Positions 8,249 to 16,371 of a DNA stretch of 64,000 nt are shown one piece after another. The notes beneath the pieces were generated by a model. The model did no database searches, had not been told where the DNA came from, and worked only from the letters and a program-made list of their open reading frames with translations. Positions within the stretch are counted from its first letter, which is position 1; each line of letters starts with the position of its first letter. Source of the DNA: Agromyces sp. Soil535 (lineage in GTDB: Bacteria; Actinomycetota; Actinomycetes; Actinomycetales; Microbacteriaceae); contig NZ_LMRW01000012.1 in NCBI RefSeq assembly GCF_001428255.1, forward strand, positions 124,555 through 188,554, read 5' to 3'. The position numbers were made by a program, and so were the translations under genes.

Positions 8249-10141
8249 TCAGACGAGCAGCTGATGCGCTGCGAGTTCGCGGTAGAGCGGCACGGATTCC
8301 ACGAGCTCAGCGTGCGTGCCTTCGCCGATGACCCGGCCCTCCTCGAGCACGATGATGCGGTCGGAGTCGATGACGGTGGAGAGCCGGTGCGCGATGACGA
8401 TGAGCGTGCGGCCCGCCGAGACGGCGTCGATGGCCTCGCGCATCATGCGCTCGTTGACGCCGTCGAGCGAGGACGTCGACTCGTCGAGCAGCAGGATCGG
8501 GGGTGCGGCGAGCAGCGCCCTGGCGATCGCGAGCCGCTGGCGCTCGCCGCCGGAGAGCATGATCCCGTCCTCGCCGACGGCCGCATCGAGCCCCGCGGGA
8601 TCGCGGTCGAGCACGCTGCCGAGGTTGACCGCGCGCAGCACCTGTTCGCATTCCGCATCGGTCGCATCGGGGCTGCCGAGCTTGAGATTGTCACGCAGCG
8701 AGCCGGCGAGCACCGGCGCGTCCTGCTCGACGTAGCCGATCTGGGCCCGGAGCGCGCCGCGGTCGATCGAGCGCACGTCGAGGCCGCCCATCCGCACCGC
8801 GCCGACGCTCGGGTCGTAGAACCGCTCGATGAGCGAGAGGATCGTGGACTTGCCGGCGCCCGACGGGCCGACGAGCGCGATGCGCCGGCCGCGCGGCACC
8901 TGGAACGAGACGCCGCGCAGCACGGGCTGGCGCGCGGTGACGTCGGGCTCGGGCAGGTGCTCGTCGGGGGAGTCGTTGCCCGGATCGGCCGGGTCCTGCG
9001 GTGTGGCCGCGTACGCGAAGTGCACGTCGTCGAACGCGATCGCCGCGGCATCCGGGAGCATGCCCTCGTTCGCCTCGCCGACCATGAGTGCGCGGGGTGC
9101 GAGGTCGCGGTCGTACGCGTCCTCGTCGGGCAGGTCGAGGATCTCCTGGATGCGGCCGAGGGCCCCGAGGGCCATGTTCACCGAGGTGACGGCGCCGAAC
9201 GCCTGCCCGAGCGGCAGGATCATCATGAACAGGAACAGGATGAACGCCACGAGGTCCGCGACGGTGATGGCGCCCGACGCGACGCGGTACCCGCCGACGC
9301 CGAGCACGACCAGGAACGAGACCTGCATCGCGATGCCGGCGATCGGCACGATGAGCGCCGAGATCTTCGCCACCTCCACGCCCATCTGCCACGCGCCCTC
9401 GGCTTCGGTGTCGACGGCACGGTTCTCACGGTCCGTCGCTCCGGCCGCGCGGATCGTGCGCACGGCGCTGATGGCGCGCTCGACGGATGCCGCGACGTCG
9501 CCGACCTTCTCCTGCGCCTGGTGCGACGCCTCGCGCACGCGGCCCGACAGCAGGGTCACGGTGGTGATGGCCACGGCGATGACGAGTACCGTGAGGCCGA
9601 GCAGCACGGGGTCGATGACGAGCATGGCGATCAGCGCGCCGACGAACGTGACGGTGCCGCCGATCGCCTCGACGAGTCCCTGGGTGAGCACGGCGCGCAG
9701 CATCGTGGTGTCGCTGCCGACGCGCGACACGAGGTCGCCCGTGCGCCTCGTGTCGAACTCCGCGATCGGCAGGCGCAGGAGCTTCGCGACGAGGCGCTTT
9801 CGGCTGGAGAGCACCACGCCCTCGCCCGTGCGCTGCAGCAGGTAGTGCTGGTAGCCCGAGATGATGCCGCTCACGATCACGAGCGCGATGAGGCCCCACA
9901 CGATCCAGCCGAGCGGCTGGCCGGCCTCGACGAGGTCGATCACCTGGGCCACGAGCAGCGGCTGGGCAAGGCTCGTGAGCGCCCCGATGACCGAGAGCAC
10001 GGCGACCCAGATGAGCACCGGCCGGTGTTCGAAGATGAACGGCAGCAGTTGCCGGAAGGTCGCCCTGGGGCCGGGCGCCGAAGTTCCACGGCGGGCGAAG
10101 GGGCTGCGTCGGGTGTTCGTGGGGGTCTGCGTGTCGCTCAT
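8249..10141 (-). CDS. ABC-type multidrug/lipid exporter, fused permease and ATPase
   Basis: A 630-residue half-transporter that should work as a homodimer (or with an unseen partner) in the membrane. Residues about 35-330 are a six-helix transmembrane domain. The ATPase follows with GPSGAGKST (Walker A), LSGGERQRLAIARALL (signature), ILLLDESTSSLD (Walker B) and the switch His in VIAHRLSTV. A poorly conserved, proline/acid-rich insert (PADPGNDSPDEHLPEPD) precedes the ATPase. AGGAAG lies upstream of the ATG at 10141. The substrate cannot be read from sequence. A small hairpin (10166-10184) and a broken HTH gene lie just upstream. Confidence 0.9.
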   Translation of the reverse strand: MSDTQTPTNTRRSPFARRGTSAPGPRATFRQLLPFIFEHRPVLIWVAVLSVIGALTSLAQPLLVAQVIDLVEAGQPLGWIVWGLIALVIVSGIISGYQHYLLQRTGEGVVLSSRKRLVAKLLRLPIAEFDTRRTGDLVSRVGSDTTMLRAVLTQGLVEAIGGTVTFVGALIAMLVIDPVLLGLTVLVIAVAITTVTLLSGRVREASHQAQEKVGDVAASVERAISAVRTIRAAGATDRENRAVDTEAEGAWQMGVEVAKISALIVPIAGIAMQVSFLVVLGVGGYRVASGAITVADLVAFILFLFMMILPLGQAFGAVTSVNMALGALGRIQEILDLPDEDAYDRDLAPRALMVGEANEGMLPDAAAIAFDDVHFAYAATPQDPADPGNDSPDEHLPEPDVTARQPVLRGVSFQVPRGRRIALVGPSGAGKSTILSLIERFYDPSVGAVRMGGLDVRSIDRGALRAQIGYVEQDAPVLAGSLRDNLKLGSPDATDAECEQVLRAVNLGSVLDRDPAGLDAAVGEDGIMLSGGERQRLAIARALLAAPPILLLDESTSSLDGVNERMMREAIDAVSAGRTLIVIAHRLSTVIDSDRIIVLEEGRVIGEGTHAELVESVPLYRELAAHQLLV

Positions 10142-10165
10142 GTGCTCTTCCTGATCCGCGTGGGA

Positions 10166-10184
10166 AGCGGATGCCGCATCCGCT
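10166..10184. promoter_or_regulatory. 8-bp hairpin upstream of the ABC exporter
   Basis: AGCGGATG (10166-10173), loop CCG, CATCCGCT (10177-10184). It is built from a GGATGC/GCATCC pair. It may end transcription arriving from the pseudouridine genes or act in the exporter mRNA leader. Confidence 0.35.
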
Positions 10185-10222
10185 CGATGCCTGCGCCGTC
10201 GCCGCCTTGCAGCATACGTGGC

Positions 10223-10321
10223 CTACCTGCGTCCGTACTTCTTGTGCACCGCCTGCTTCGACACCTCGAGGGCGATGGCGATGAGCTGCCAGCTGGCCCC
10301 GGTGGCGCGGGCTCTGTCAAT
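10223..10321 (-). pseudogene. C-terminal remnant of a helix-turn-helix protein
   Basis: On the minus strand a short frame with no start codon encodes IDRARATGASWQLIAIALEV followed by SKQAVHKKYGRR and a TAG stop. This is the conserved end of a common actinobacterial HTH protein (…GASWQEIAxALGVSKQAVHKKYG…). A TGA in the same frame lies at 10322-10324, inside the end of the kinase gene, so the N-terminal half is missing. The helix glycine (ALGV) is changed to ALEV. I read this as the stump left by a deletion or rearrangement at this junction. Confidence 0.65.
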
Positions 10322-11270
10322 TCAGGTTGACGGATGTGCCGGGGCTCGTGGCGGACGGGGTCGCGTGCGCGCCGGGGTTCACGAGCACGGAAGCCGCGCG
10401 CGCATGTCCGGCGAGGCACGCCGCTGCGGCATCCGCACCCTGAAGCGTCGCCGCGAGGAACCCGGCCGCGAACGCGTCGCCCGCGCCCGTGAGATCGCGG
10501 ATGCCGTCGACCGGCGCGACGTCGACGCGCGCGGCGAGCGCTCCCGCCTCGATCACATCGGTCGGCAGCGGCCCGTGTTTCACGATCACGAGGCGTGCGA
10601 CGGATGCCGCGCCGTCGCCACCCGAGAGCCCGAGCAACGCGGCCTCGTCCTCGTTCGCGAAGAGCACGTCGGGCGCGATCTCGCGGATCAGCCCGAGCGC
10701 CTCGTCGACGCCGAGCGCGGTGAGCAGGCCCGCCGACGAGGCATCCACCGACACGCGCGCGCCGGCGCCGCGCGAGACGGCAGCGAGCCGCACCAGCTCG
10801 CCGCGCATGGGCTCGCGCTCGAGGCCGTAGGCCGGCAGGTGCAGCCAGGCGACGTCATCGAGCCACGCGGGATCGACGTCGGCGAGCTCCGCAGAGGCTC
10901 CGCGGTCGGGGAACATCGTGCGCTCGCCGTCGGTGTCGACCAGGAGCACGACCGTGCCCGTGCGCCCGATGCGCTGCACGCGCACGTCGACCCCGGCCGC
11001 GGCGAGCTCCGTGGCGAGCGCCTCGCCCGCGGCATCCGCGCCGATCCTGCCGATGAAGCGCGTGGGCACGAGCGGCGCCGCGAGGGCGGCGACATTCGCG
11101 CCGCTCCCGCCTCGGGCGCGGAAGACCCGTGCCGCGGTGTCCGTGGCCGCGCGCACCGGCTCCGACGCCCAGACGACGACGTCCTCGACGAGATCGCCGA
11201 CGATCGCGAGCACGCGCGCCGTGCTGCCGTGGCCGCTCACGTCGGCCGGCACCTCAGCCCGCGAGGGCAC
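10317..11270 (-). CDS. psuK: PfkB-family sugar kinase, probable pseudouridine kinase
   Basis: A 317-residue ribokinase-fold protein. The N-terminal glycine motif (RARGGSGANVAALAAPL) and the C-terminal PfkB signature DLTGAGDAFAAGFLAA with the catalytic Asp are both present. Its start overlaps the end of psuG by 17 nt, so the two are translationally coupled. PsuK phosphorylates pseudouridine to the 5'-phosphate, which PsuG cleaves. The substrate is inferred mainly from this neighbour; ribokinase- or adenosine-kinase-like activity is the alternative. The last codons run directly into a broken HTH gene, so the C-terminus may be slightly altered. Confidence 0.8.
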   Translation of the reverse strand: MPSRAEVPADVSGHGSTARVLAIVGDLVEDVVVWASEPVRAATDTAARVFRARGGSGANVAALAAPLVPTRFIGRIGADAAGEALATELAAAGVDVRVQRIGRTGTVVLLVDTDGERTMFPDRGASAELADVDPAWLDDVAWLHLPAYGLEREPMRGELVRLAAVSRGAGARVSVDASSAGLLTALGVDEALGLIREIAPDVLFANEDEAALLGLSGGDGAASVARLVIVKHGPLPTDVIEAGALAARVDVAPVDGIRDLTGAGDAFAAGFLAATLQGADAAAACLAGHARAASVLVNPGAHATPSATSPGTSVNLN

Positions 11271-12174
11271 GTGCGATCTCCGCGCCGAGCGCGACGTTGC
11301 CGCGATACACCTCGAGGTTCACCTCGAGGCTGCGCCCGCCCGTCGCGCGCTGCAGGTGATCGAGGAGGAACGGCGTGGTGTCGTGCCCGGTGATCCCTGC
11401 CTCGGATGCCGCGGCGATCGCGTCGGCGAGCACCCGGTCGTGGAGGCCGGGGTCGAGTTGCTTCGCCTCGTCCACCGGGTTCGCCACGAGCACGGCTGCC
11501 GACAGCCCGAGCTCGTCGCGGGCGCGCGCGAGTGCCGCGGCATCCGCAGGGCTCTCGAGGCGGTAGTCGAGCGCGAAGCCCGAGTCGGCGACGTAGAAGC
11601 CGGGATACCGGTTCGTGCGGTAGCCGACGACCGGGATGTTGAGCGTCTCGAGGCGTTCGAGCGTCGCCCTGATGTCGAGGATGGACTTCACGCCCGCGCT
11701 CACGAGCGTGATCGGAGTCTCGGCGAGCGTGGTGAGGTCCGCCGATTCGTCGAACGTCTCGCTCGCCCCACGATGCACGCCGCCCAGGCCGCCCGTCGAC
11801 ATCACCCGGATGCCGGCGCGGTGCGCGAGCCAGGCCGTCGCCGCGACCGTCGTGCCGCCGTCGAGCCGCTTGGCCCGGGCGATCGGCAGGTCGCGCACGC
11901 TCACCTTCACGACCTCGGCGACGGTGCAGAGCCGCTCGATCTCGGCGGGCGAGAGGCCGACGACCGGAACGCCGTCGATCACGCCGATCGTCGCCGGGAC
12001 GACGCCGGCGTCGCGCACGAGCTCCTCCGACGCGAGGCCGACCTCGAGGTTGCGGGGAGTCGGCAGGCCGTGGCTGAGGATCGTCGACTCGAGCGCGAGC
12101 ACGGGGCGGGAGTCGGCGATCGCGGCGGCGACCTCTTCGCCGAGCCGGATGGCGGAGGGAGACGGTGACTGCAT
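11254..12174 (-). CDS. psuG: Pseudouridine-5'-phosphate glycosidase
   Basis: Splits pseudouridine 5'-phosphate into uracil and ribose 5-phosphate, breaking a C-C glycosidic bond. The 306-residue product has the family hallmarks PVLALESTILSHGLPTPRN near the N-terminus, VVKVSVRDLPIA, STGGLGGVHRGASETFDESADL, SAGVKSILDI and ANPVDEAKQLD. The ATG at 12174 is preferred to an upstream frame start because TACCAT ends 6 nt before it, indicating a leaderless mRNA. psuK overlaps downstream. The released uracil and pentose phosphate link this pair to the nucleoside salvage genes elsewhere in the window. Confidence 0.93.
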   Translation of the reverse strand: MQSPSPSAIRLGEEVAAAIADSRPVLALESTILSHGLPTPRNLEVGLASEELVRDAGVVPATIGVIDGVPVVGLSPAEIERLCTVAEVVKVSVRDLPIARAKRLDGGTTVAATAWLAHRAGIRVMSTGGLGGVHRGASETFDESADLTTLAETPITLVSAGVKSILDIRATLERLETLNIPVVGYRTNRYPGFYVADSGFALDYRLESPADAAALARARDELGLSAAVLVANPVDEAKQLDPGLHDRVLADAIAAASEAGITGHDTTPFLLDHLQRATGGRSLEVNLEVYRGNVALGAEIARALAG

Positions 12175-12180
12175 CCCGCC

Positions 12181-12186
12181 ATGGTA
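12181..12186 (-). promoter_or_regulatory. -10-like element TACCAT, leaderless psuG
   Basis: TACCAT on the minus strand, then 6 nt, then the ATG at 12174. It sets the psuG start. Confidence 0.5.
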
Positions 12187-12237
12187 GGTCGAGGCCGACG
12201 CGAGTGGCGCTCTCTCGCCGATGTCGGCGGCCCGCAC

Positions 12238-12243
12238 TAACGT
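12238..12243 (+). promoter_or_regulatory. -10-like element TAACGT before the ABC-2 exporter operon
   Basis: TAACGT is followed by 8 nt (including GGGGAA) and the GTG at 12252, so the mRNA is leaderless or nearly so. Confidence 0.4.
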
Positions 12244-12251
12244 GGGGAACC

Positions 12252-13178
12252 GTGTCGGAACCAGTCATCGTCGCCCGAGAACTCGTGAAGCGCTACGGGG
12301 ACTTCGCCGCGGTCGACGGCATCTCCTTCGAGGTCGCGCCGGGAGAGTCGTTCGGCCTGCTCGGGCCGAACGGCGCCGGCAAGTCGACGACGATGCGCAT
12401 GGTCGGGGCGGTGTCCACGCGCACCGCCGGCGACCTGTCCGTGCTCGGCCTCGACCCCGACGCGTTCGGGCCCGAGATCCGGTCGCAGCTCGGCGTCGTG
12501 CCTCAGTCCGACAACCTCGACACCGAGCTCCGGGTGCGGGAGAACCTCCTCGTCTACGGCCGGTACTTCGGCCTGCCCGGCCGACTCGTCGCGAAGCGCG
12601 CCGACGAGCTGCTGGCGTTCGCGCAGCTCGAGGAGAAGGGCAAGGCGAAGGTCGACTCGCTCTCGGGCGGCATGAAGCGCCGCCTCACCATCGCCCGGGC
12701 GCTCATCAACGATCCGCGCGTGCTGCTGCTCGACGAGCCGACCACCGGCCTCGACCCGCAGGCGCGCCACATCCTGTGGGACCGCCTGTTCCGGCTCAAG
12801 GAGCAGGGCACGACCCTCCTGCTCACGACCCACTACATGGACGAGGCCGAGCAGCTCTGCGACCGGCTCGTCGTCGTCGACAAGGGCACGATCATGGCCG
12901 AGGGCACCCCGGCGGAGCTCATCAGGCGCTACTCCTCGCGCGAGGTGCTCGAGGTGCGCTTCGGCAGCGACCGCAACAGCGAGGTCGCCGAGCGACTCGT
13001 GGGCATCGGCGACCGGATGGAGGTGCTGCCCGACCGCATCCTCGTCTACAGCGACGACGGCGAGGCGGAGCTCGTGCGCATCACGGATGCCGGGCTCCAC
13101 CCGATCACGAGCCTGGTGCGTCGCTCGAGCCTCGAGGACGTCTTCCTCCGCCTCACCGGACGGAGCCTCATCGAATGA
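12252..13178 (+). CDS. ABC-2 type exporter, ATP-binding protein
   Basis: A 308-residue ATPase of the DrrA/NodI type. Visible are GLLGPNGAGKST (Walker A), LSGGMKRRLTIARALI (signature), VLLLDEPTTGLD (Walker B) and TTHYMDEAEQLCDRL (switch). About 90 extra residues after the ATPase core carry the DrrA-like C-terminal extension. The GTG at 12252 fits both homologues and the -10-like TAACGT upstream. Its TGA overlaps the ATG of the first permease (ATGA). Such systems export drugs, lipids or polysaccharide precursors; the substrate here is unknown. Confidence 0.9.
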   Translation: MSEPVIVARELVKRYGDFAAVDGISFEVAPGESFGLLGPNGAGKSTTMRMVGAVSTRTAGDLSVLGLDPDAFGPEIRSQLGVVPQSDNLDTELRVRENLLVYGRYFGLPGRLVAKRADELLAFAQLEEKGKAKVDSLSGGMKRRLTIARALINDPRVLLLDEPTTGLDPQARHILWDRLFRLKEQGTTLLLTTHYMDEAEQLCDRLVVVDKGTIMAEGTPAELIRRYSSREVLEVRFGSDRNSEVAERLVGIGDRMEVLPDRILVYSDDGEAELVRITDAGLHPITSLVRRSSLEDVFLRLTGRSLIE

Positions 13179-14011
13179 GCCACGGCCTGAGCACCGAGCC
13201 TCGCAGCGACACCGCGCGCGCGATCGCCGGGGGGCGCAAGCCGCGCCGGTGGGGGGCGTGGTACGTCGCGCTGCACCGGTTCCGGGTGATGAAGAGCTAC
13301 ACCGGCACCGTCGTGGTCGCCGGCATCGGTAACCCGCTCATCTACCTGTACGCCCTCGGCGTCGGGCTCGCCACCATCGTCGACGTCGACCTCGGCGGCG
13401 TCAGCTACCTCGTGTTCGTCGCGCCTGCGCTGCTCGCAAGCGCGGCCATCACGGTGGCGAGCGAGGAGTTCACGTACCCGATCATGCTCGGCTACAAGTG
13501 GAACCCCACCTTCACCGGCATGAGCGCCTCGCCCCTCCGGCCCACGCAGATCGTCGACGGCGTCATGATCTCCGTCGCGGTGCGCATGACGGTGAACCTG
13601 CTCCTGTTCTTCGCGCTCATCCTCGTGTTCGGGGCGGCGCCGTCGCCGATCGCCTTCCTCATGATTCCCGCAGGCCTGCTCGGCGGGCTCGCGTTCGGCG
13701 CCGTGCTCATGGGTTACACGTCGACGCTCGAGGAGGACACCGGACAGCTCGCCATGGTCATGCGCTTCGTGGTGCTGCCGATGACGCTCTTCTCGGGCAC
13801 GTTCTTCCCGTTGTCGACCTTCCCCATCGCACTGCAGTGGATCGGCTGGATCTCCCCGCTCTGGCACAGCACCGAGCTGGCACGAGTCTTCTCCTACGGC
13901 TACGCGGAGCCGATCTGGCTCACCGTGGTGCACGTCGCATACCTCGTGGCGCTCGTGGCGATCGGATGGGCCTGGGCCCGGCGCATCGCCGTGAGGAGGC
14001 TCGGCCGATGA
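13175..14011 (+). CDS. ABC-2 type exporter, permease 1
   Basis: A 278-residue membrane protein with about six transmembrane segments, starting after a basic cytoplasmic N-terminus (GGRKPRRWGAWYVALHRFRV). The NodJ-like ABC-2 region GTFFPLSTFPIALQWIGWIS followed by PLWHSTELAR is clear. The start overlaps the ATPase stop, and its own stop overlaps the start of the second permease, both as ATGA. The two permeases share architecture and probably form a heterodimeric channel with two copies of the ATPase. Confidence 0.88.
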   Translation: MSHGLSTEPRSDTARAIAGGRKPRRWGAWYVALHRFRVMKSYTGTVVVAGIGNPLIYLYALGVGLATIVDVDLGGVSYLVFVAPALLASAAITVASEEFTYPIMLGYKWNPTFTGMSASPLRPTQIVDGVMISVAVRMTVNLLLFFALILVFGAAPSPIAFLMIPAGLLGGLAFGAVLMGYTSTLEEDTGQLAMVMRFVVLPMTLFSGTFFPLSTFPIALQWIGWISPLWHSTELARVFSYGYAEPIWLTVVHVAYLVALVAIGWAWARRIAVRRLGR

Positions 14012-14841
14012 TCGGCGTCACGCAGCGAGATCTCGTGCAGCCCGGCCCCCGCCCGCGTCCGGTTCGATCGCTCTACGCCGGCAACGCCCGCGCGGTCATG
14101 CTGCGCGGCTGGCGGGCGACGCGAAGCACGAACTGGCTCGTCGTCGTGAGCGGGTTCTTCGAGCCGATCTTCTACCTCCTCGCCATGGGCATCGGCCTGG
14201 GCGCACTCGTCGGGACGGTGACGACGGCGAGCGGCCAGGAGGTGCCCTACGCGGCGTTCATCGCCCCGGCGCTGCTCGCGGTCGCCGCCATGAACGGTGC
14301 GATCTACGACTCGACGTGGAACGTGTTCTTCAAGATGCAGTTCGCGAAGCTCTACGAGGGCATGCTCTCGACGTCACTCGGCCCGCTCGACGTCGCCCTC
14401 GGCGAGATCCTCCTCGCGCTCCTTCGCGGCGCGCTGTACGCGGTCGGGTTCCAGCTCGTGATGCAGGTGCTCGGGCTCAACCTCTCGTGGTGGGCGCTGC
14501 TCGCGATCCCGGCGGTGCTGCTCATCGCGTTCGGCTTCGCGAGCGTCGGCATGGCGATCACGAGCTACATGAAGACCTTCCAGCAGATGGACTGGATCAA
14601 CTTCGTGATGCTCCCGATGTTCCTGTTCTCGGCGACGTTCTATCCGATCACGGTGTACCCCGAGTGGCTGCAGCGCTTCATCGAGGCGCTGCCGCTCTGG
14701 CACGGCGTCGAGCTGGTGCGCGGGCTCACCACCGGTGACGTGAGCTGGGGCATGCTCTGGCATGTTCTCTACTACCTGGTCATGATCGCGATCGGACTGG
14801 TCTTCACGACGCGGCGGCTTCGGGCGCTCTTCCTCGACTAG
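14008..14841 (+). CDS. ABC-2 type exporter, permease 2
   Basis: A 277-residue paralogue of the preceding permease. The shared pattern is SATFYPITVYPEWLQRFIEA then LPLWHGVELVRGL, matching the equivalent region of permease 1. Six transmembrane helices are predicted by eye. It is the last gene of the three-gene operon and converges on the small monooxygenase-like gene, with only 15 nt between the stop codons. Confidence 0.88.
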   Translation: MIGVTQRDLVQPGPRPRPVRSLYAGNARAVMLRGWRATRSTNWLVVVSGFFEPIFYLLAMGIGLGALVGTVTTASGQEVPYAAFIAPALLAVAAMNGAIYDSTWNVFFKMQFAKLYEGMLSTSLGPLDVALGEILLALLRGALYAVGFQLVMQVLGLNLSWWALLAIPAVLLIAFGFASVGMAITSYMKTFQQMDWINFVMLPMFLFSATFYPITVYPEWLQRFIEALPLWHGVELVRGLTTGDVSWGMLWHVLYYLVMIAIGLVFTTRRLRALFLD

Positions 14842-14856
14842 ATCGTCCTCCGAGGC

Positions 14857-15171
14857 TCAGTCGACGAGGTCGTCGGGCGGCAGTATCCAGGCGTCCTCGA
14901 GCAGGATCCGCTCCGGTGGCGACGCGTGCCACCGGTCGTCGGGGTCGTCTGCCTCGGCGACCGCGAAGAGGGCCGGAAGCGCCGCCTCCCAGTGGGCCCG
15001 CGTCTCCCACATCGCGATCCCGACGATCCGGCCGCCGCCGTCCTCCCGCCATGGCCCGATATGCACCAAGCCGGGCGTGCCCAGGGCGGCGAGCCTCACC
15101 CGGTTCATGGAGTCGAGCACATCCTGCTCGAAGCCCGGATTCGGAACGTGGATCGACATGTGGATGAACAT
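14857..15171 (-). CDS. Antibiotic biosynthesis monooxygenase-like (dimeric alpha/beta barrel) small protein
   Basis: A 104-residue protein. It begins with a beta strand (MFIHMSIHV) followed by FEQDVLDSMNRV, then GLVHIGPWREDGGGRIVGIA and MWETRAHWEAALPAL, an arrangement typical of ABM-type or EthD-like ferredoxin-fold barrels. The C-terminal half is less typical, so the family call is tentative. Catalytic residues cannot be assigned. The ATG at 15171 is leaderless by the TAGCGT element 6 nt upstream. Confidence 0.55.
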   Translation of the reverse strand: MFIHMSIHVPNPGFEQDVLDSMNRVRLAALGTPGLVHIGPWREDGGGRIVGIAMWETRAHWEAALPALFAVAEADDPDDRWHASPPERILLEDAWILPPDDLVD

Positions 15172-15177
15172 GCGCCC

Positions 15178-15183
15178 ACGCTA
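15178..15183 (-). promoter_or_regulatory. -10-like element TAGCGT, with GTGACC -35
   Basis: TAGCGT on the minus strand ends 6 nt before the ATG at 15171. GTGACC (15206-15201) lies 17 nt further upstream, a reasonable -35. Confidence 0.5.
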
Positions 15184-15304
15184 GCCCGGCGCGCCCGCGA
15201 GGTCACGGGTGGGCGTGGACGGAGTGTTTCCGCGTGTGACGGACCGCAGCGACATCCGGATGCGCCGAGCGTATCGTGGCGGAATCGAACACCGAGGAGC
15301 CCTC

Positions 15305-15658
15305 ATGTCGCACCACGAGCCGCGCGCCACCACCGAGCCCCGCACGGGCGCGGCGATGGGCATGCGCGGCTGCGTGTCGGCGTCGGAGTGCCGCAGTGAC
15401 CGTCCGGGTCACGGGCTGCACGCCATGCAGGATCGCCTCGCAACGACGACCGCCAGCAAGTGGATCGACGCCATCGTGGCGGAGATCGACGGAGACGGCT
15501 TCGCGACGATCGTCGGCTTCCACGCCGGCGACGTGCGGCGGGTGTGGCACCACGACGGGTTCGCCGGCACACTCCGCGCGGGGGAGCCGGTCGCCCTCCA
15601 CGCCCTCTACGGCGTACTCGCCAGCGGCGACGAGCGGTTCAGCGTCGCCTACGCCTGA
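15305..15658 (+). CDS. Hypothetical protein, 117 aa
   Basis: No family was recognised. The first 45 residues are polar and probably disordered, with two Cys (GCVSASECRSD). The rest is a compact domain with ASKWIDAIVAEIDGDGFATI and VGFHAGDVRRVWHHDG, and ends GEPVALHALYGVLASGDERF, which reads like a small beta barrel. GAGGAG 6-7 nt before the ATG at 15305 supports the start. It converges on the Met/Cys-rich protein gene. Confidence 0.65.
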   Translation: MSHHEPRATTEPRTGAAMGMRGCVSASECRSDRPGHGLHAMQDRLATTTASKWIDAIVAEIDGDGFATIVGFHAGDVRRVWHHDGFAGTLRAGEPVALHALYGVLASGDERFSVAYA

Positions 15659-15687
15659 GATCGGGTCTCCCGCAGGGGTCGCGACGC

Positions 15688-16107
15688 TCACGCCATCGGC
15701 ATCGCCTCGCTCATCGAGCCCATCATCTTCTCCATCGCCATGACCGCCTGATCGCAGGCCATCGCGCACATCCGGCAGTGCTCGCTCATGTCGGCGTGCA
15801 TCATGCACTCCGCCGAGCAGGCACGGCACATCATGACCGTCGTCTGCATCATCGACATCATGACCTGCATGTCCCAGCCGTTCATGCGCAGCATCATGCG
15901 CATCATGGTGTCGCACACGTCGGCGCAATTGGAGCACAGGCCGGCGCACTTCGCCATGCCCTCGCCCGCGTCCGCGTCGGCGCACATGATGCACGCCTGC
16001 ATGCACGCGGAGAGGGCCTCCATACACTCCTGCATCATCGCCGGATCCATGCCCTTCATCGGCATGTCCGACGATGACATGGCGCCCTTCATCATGTCCA
16101 TCGTCAT
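15688..16107 (-). CDS. Met/Cys-rich putative copper-storage (Csp-like four-helix) protein
   Basis: A 139-residue protein with 14 Cys and 38 Met, an extraordinary composition. Cys residues recur in helical spacing (ECMEALSACMQACIMC, AKCAGLCSNCADVC, MMCRACSAEC, HCRMCAMAC), matching the Csp/DUF326 four-helix bundle family that binds many Cu(I) ions inside the bundle. There is no signal peptide, so it should be cytosolic, like Csp3 rather than the exported Csp1. The ATG at 16107 is preferred because GCAGGA lies 5 nt upstream; another ATG two codons earlier would overlap that site. Copper binding is inferred from composition and family; no copper pump or CsoR gene is nearby. Confidence 0.82.
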   Translation of the reverse strand: MTMDMMKGAMSSSDMPMKGMDPAMMQECMEALSACMQACIMCADADAGEGMAKCAGLCSNCADVCDTMMRMMLRMNGWDMQVMMSMMQTTVMMCRACSAECMMHADMSEHCRMCAMACDQAVMAMEKMMGSMSEAMPMA

Positions 16108-16249
16108 GTTCATCCTGCGGCTCGCCGTCCCGGGCGGCCGAGCGCCGACGGTGCCGGCAGACGTCTCGGCGGCCCTGTTCGGTGCCATGCTACGCCGGGC
16201 TCCGTCCGGCGAGAAAGAGAATGAGCGAACCGTTCACCAGCGCGAAACA

Positions 16250-16289
16250 GGGCGGATGCCGCGGGCCGGCTGGCCCGCGGCACCCGCCC
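16250..16289 (-). terminator. Very strong hairpin downstream of the 118-aa membrane protein gene
   Basis: 16250-16267 pairs with 16272-16289: 17 of 18 pairs around the loop GGCT. It lies about 80 nt after the membrane protein stop codon and ahead of the copper-storage gene, and should separate these two minus-strand transcripts. Confidence 0.7.
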
Positions 16290-16371
16290 CGTCGATCGTG
16301 TCGGCCCTACAAGGATGCAGCCTCGACTTCGTACGCGATGAGCGGCATGGATCGTGCGCCGAACGGCGCCA

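Noticed and set aside
12165..12251. Longer N-terminus for the ABC-2 ATPase
   Set aside because: The extra 29 residues are Arg-rich and overlap the psuG promoter; the GTG at 12252 begins just before the conserved region.
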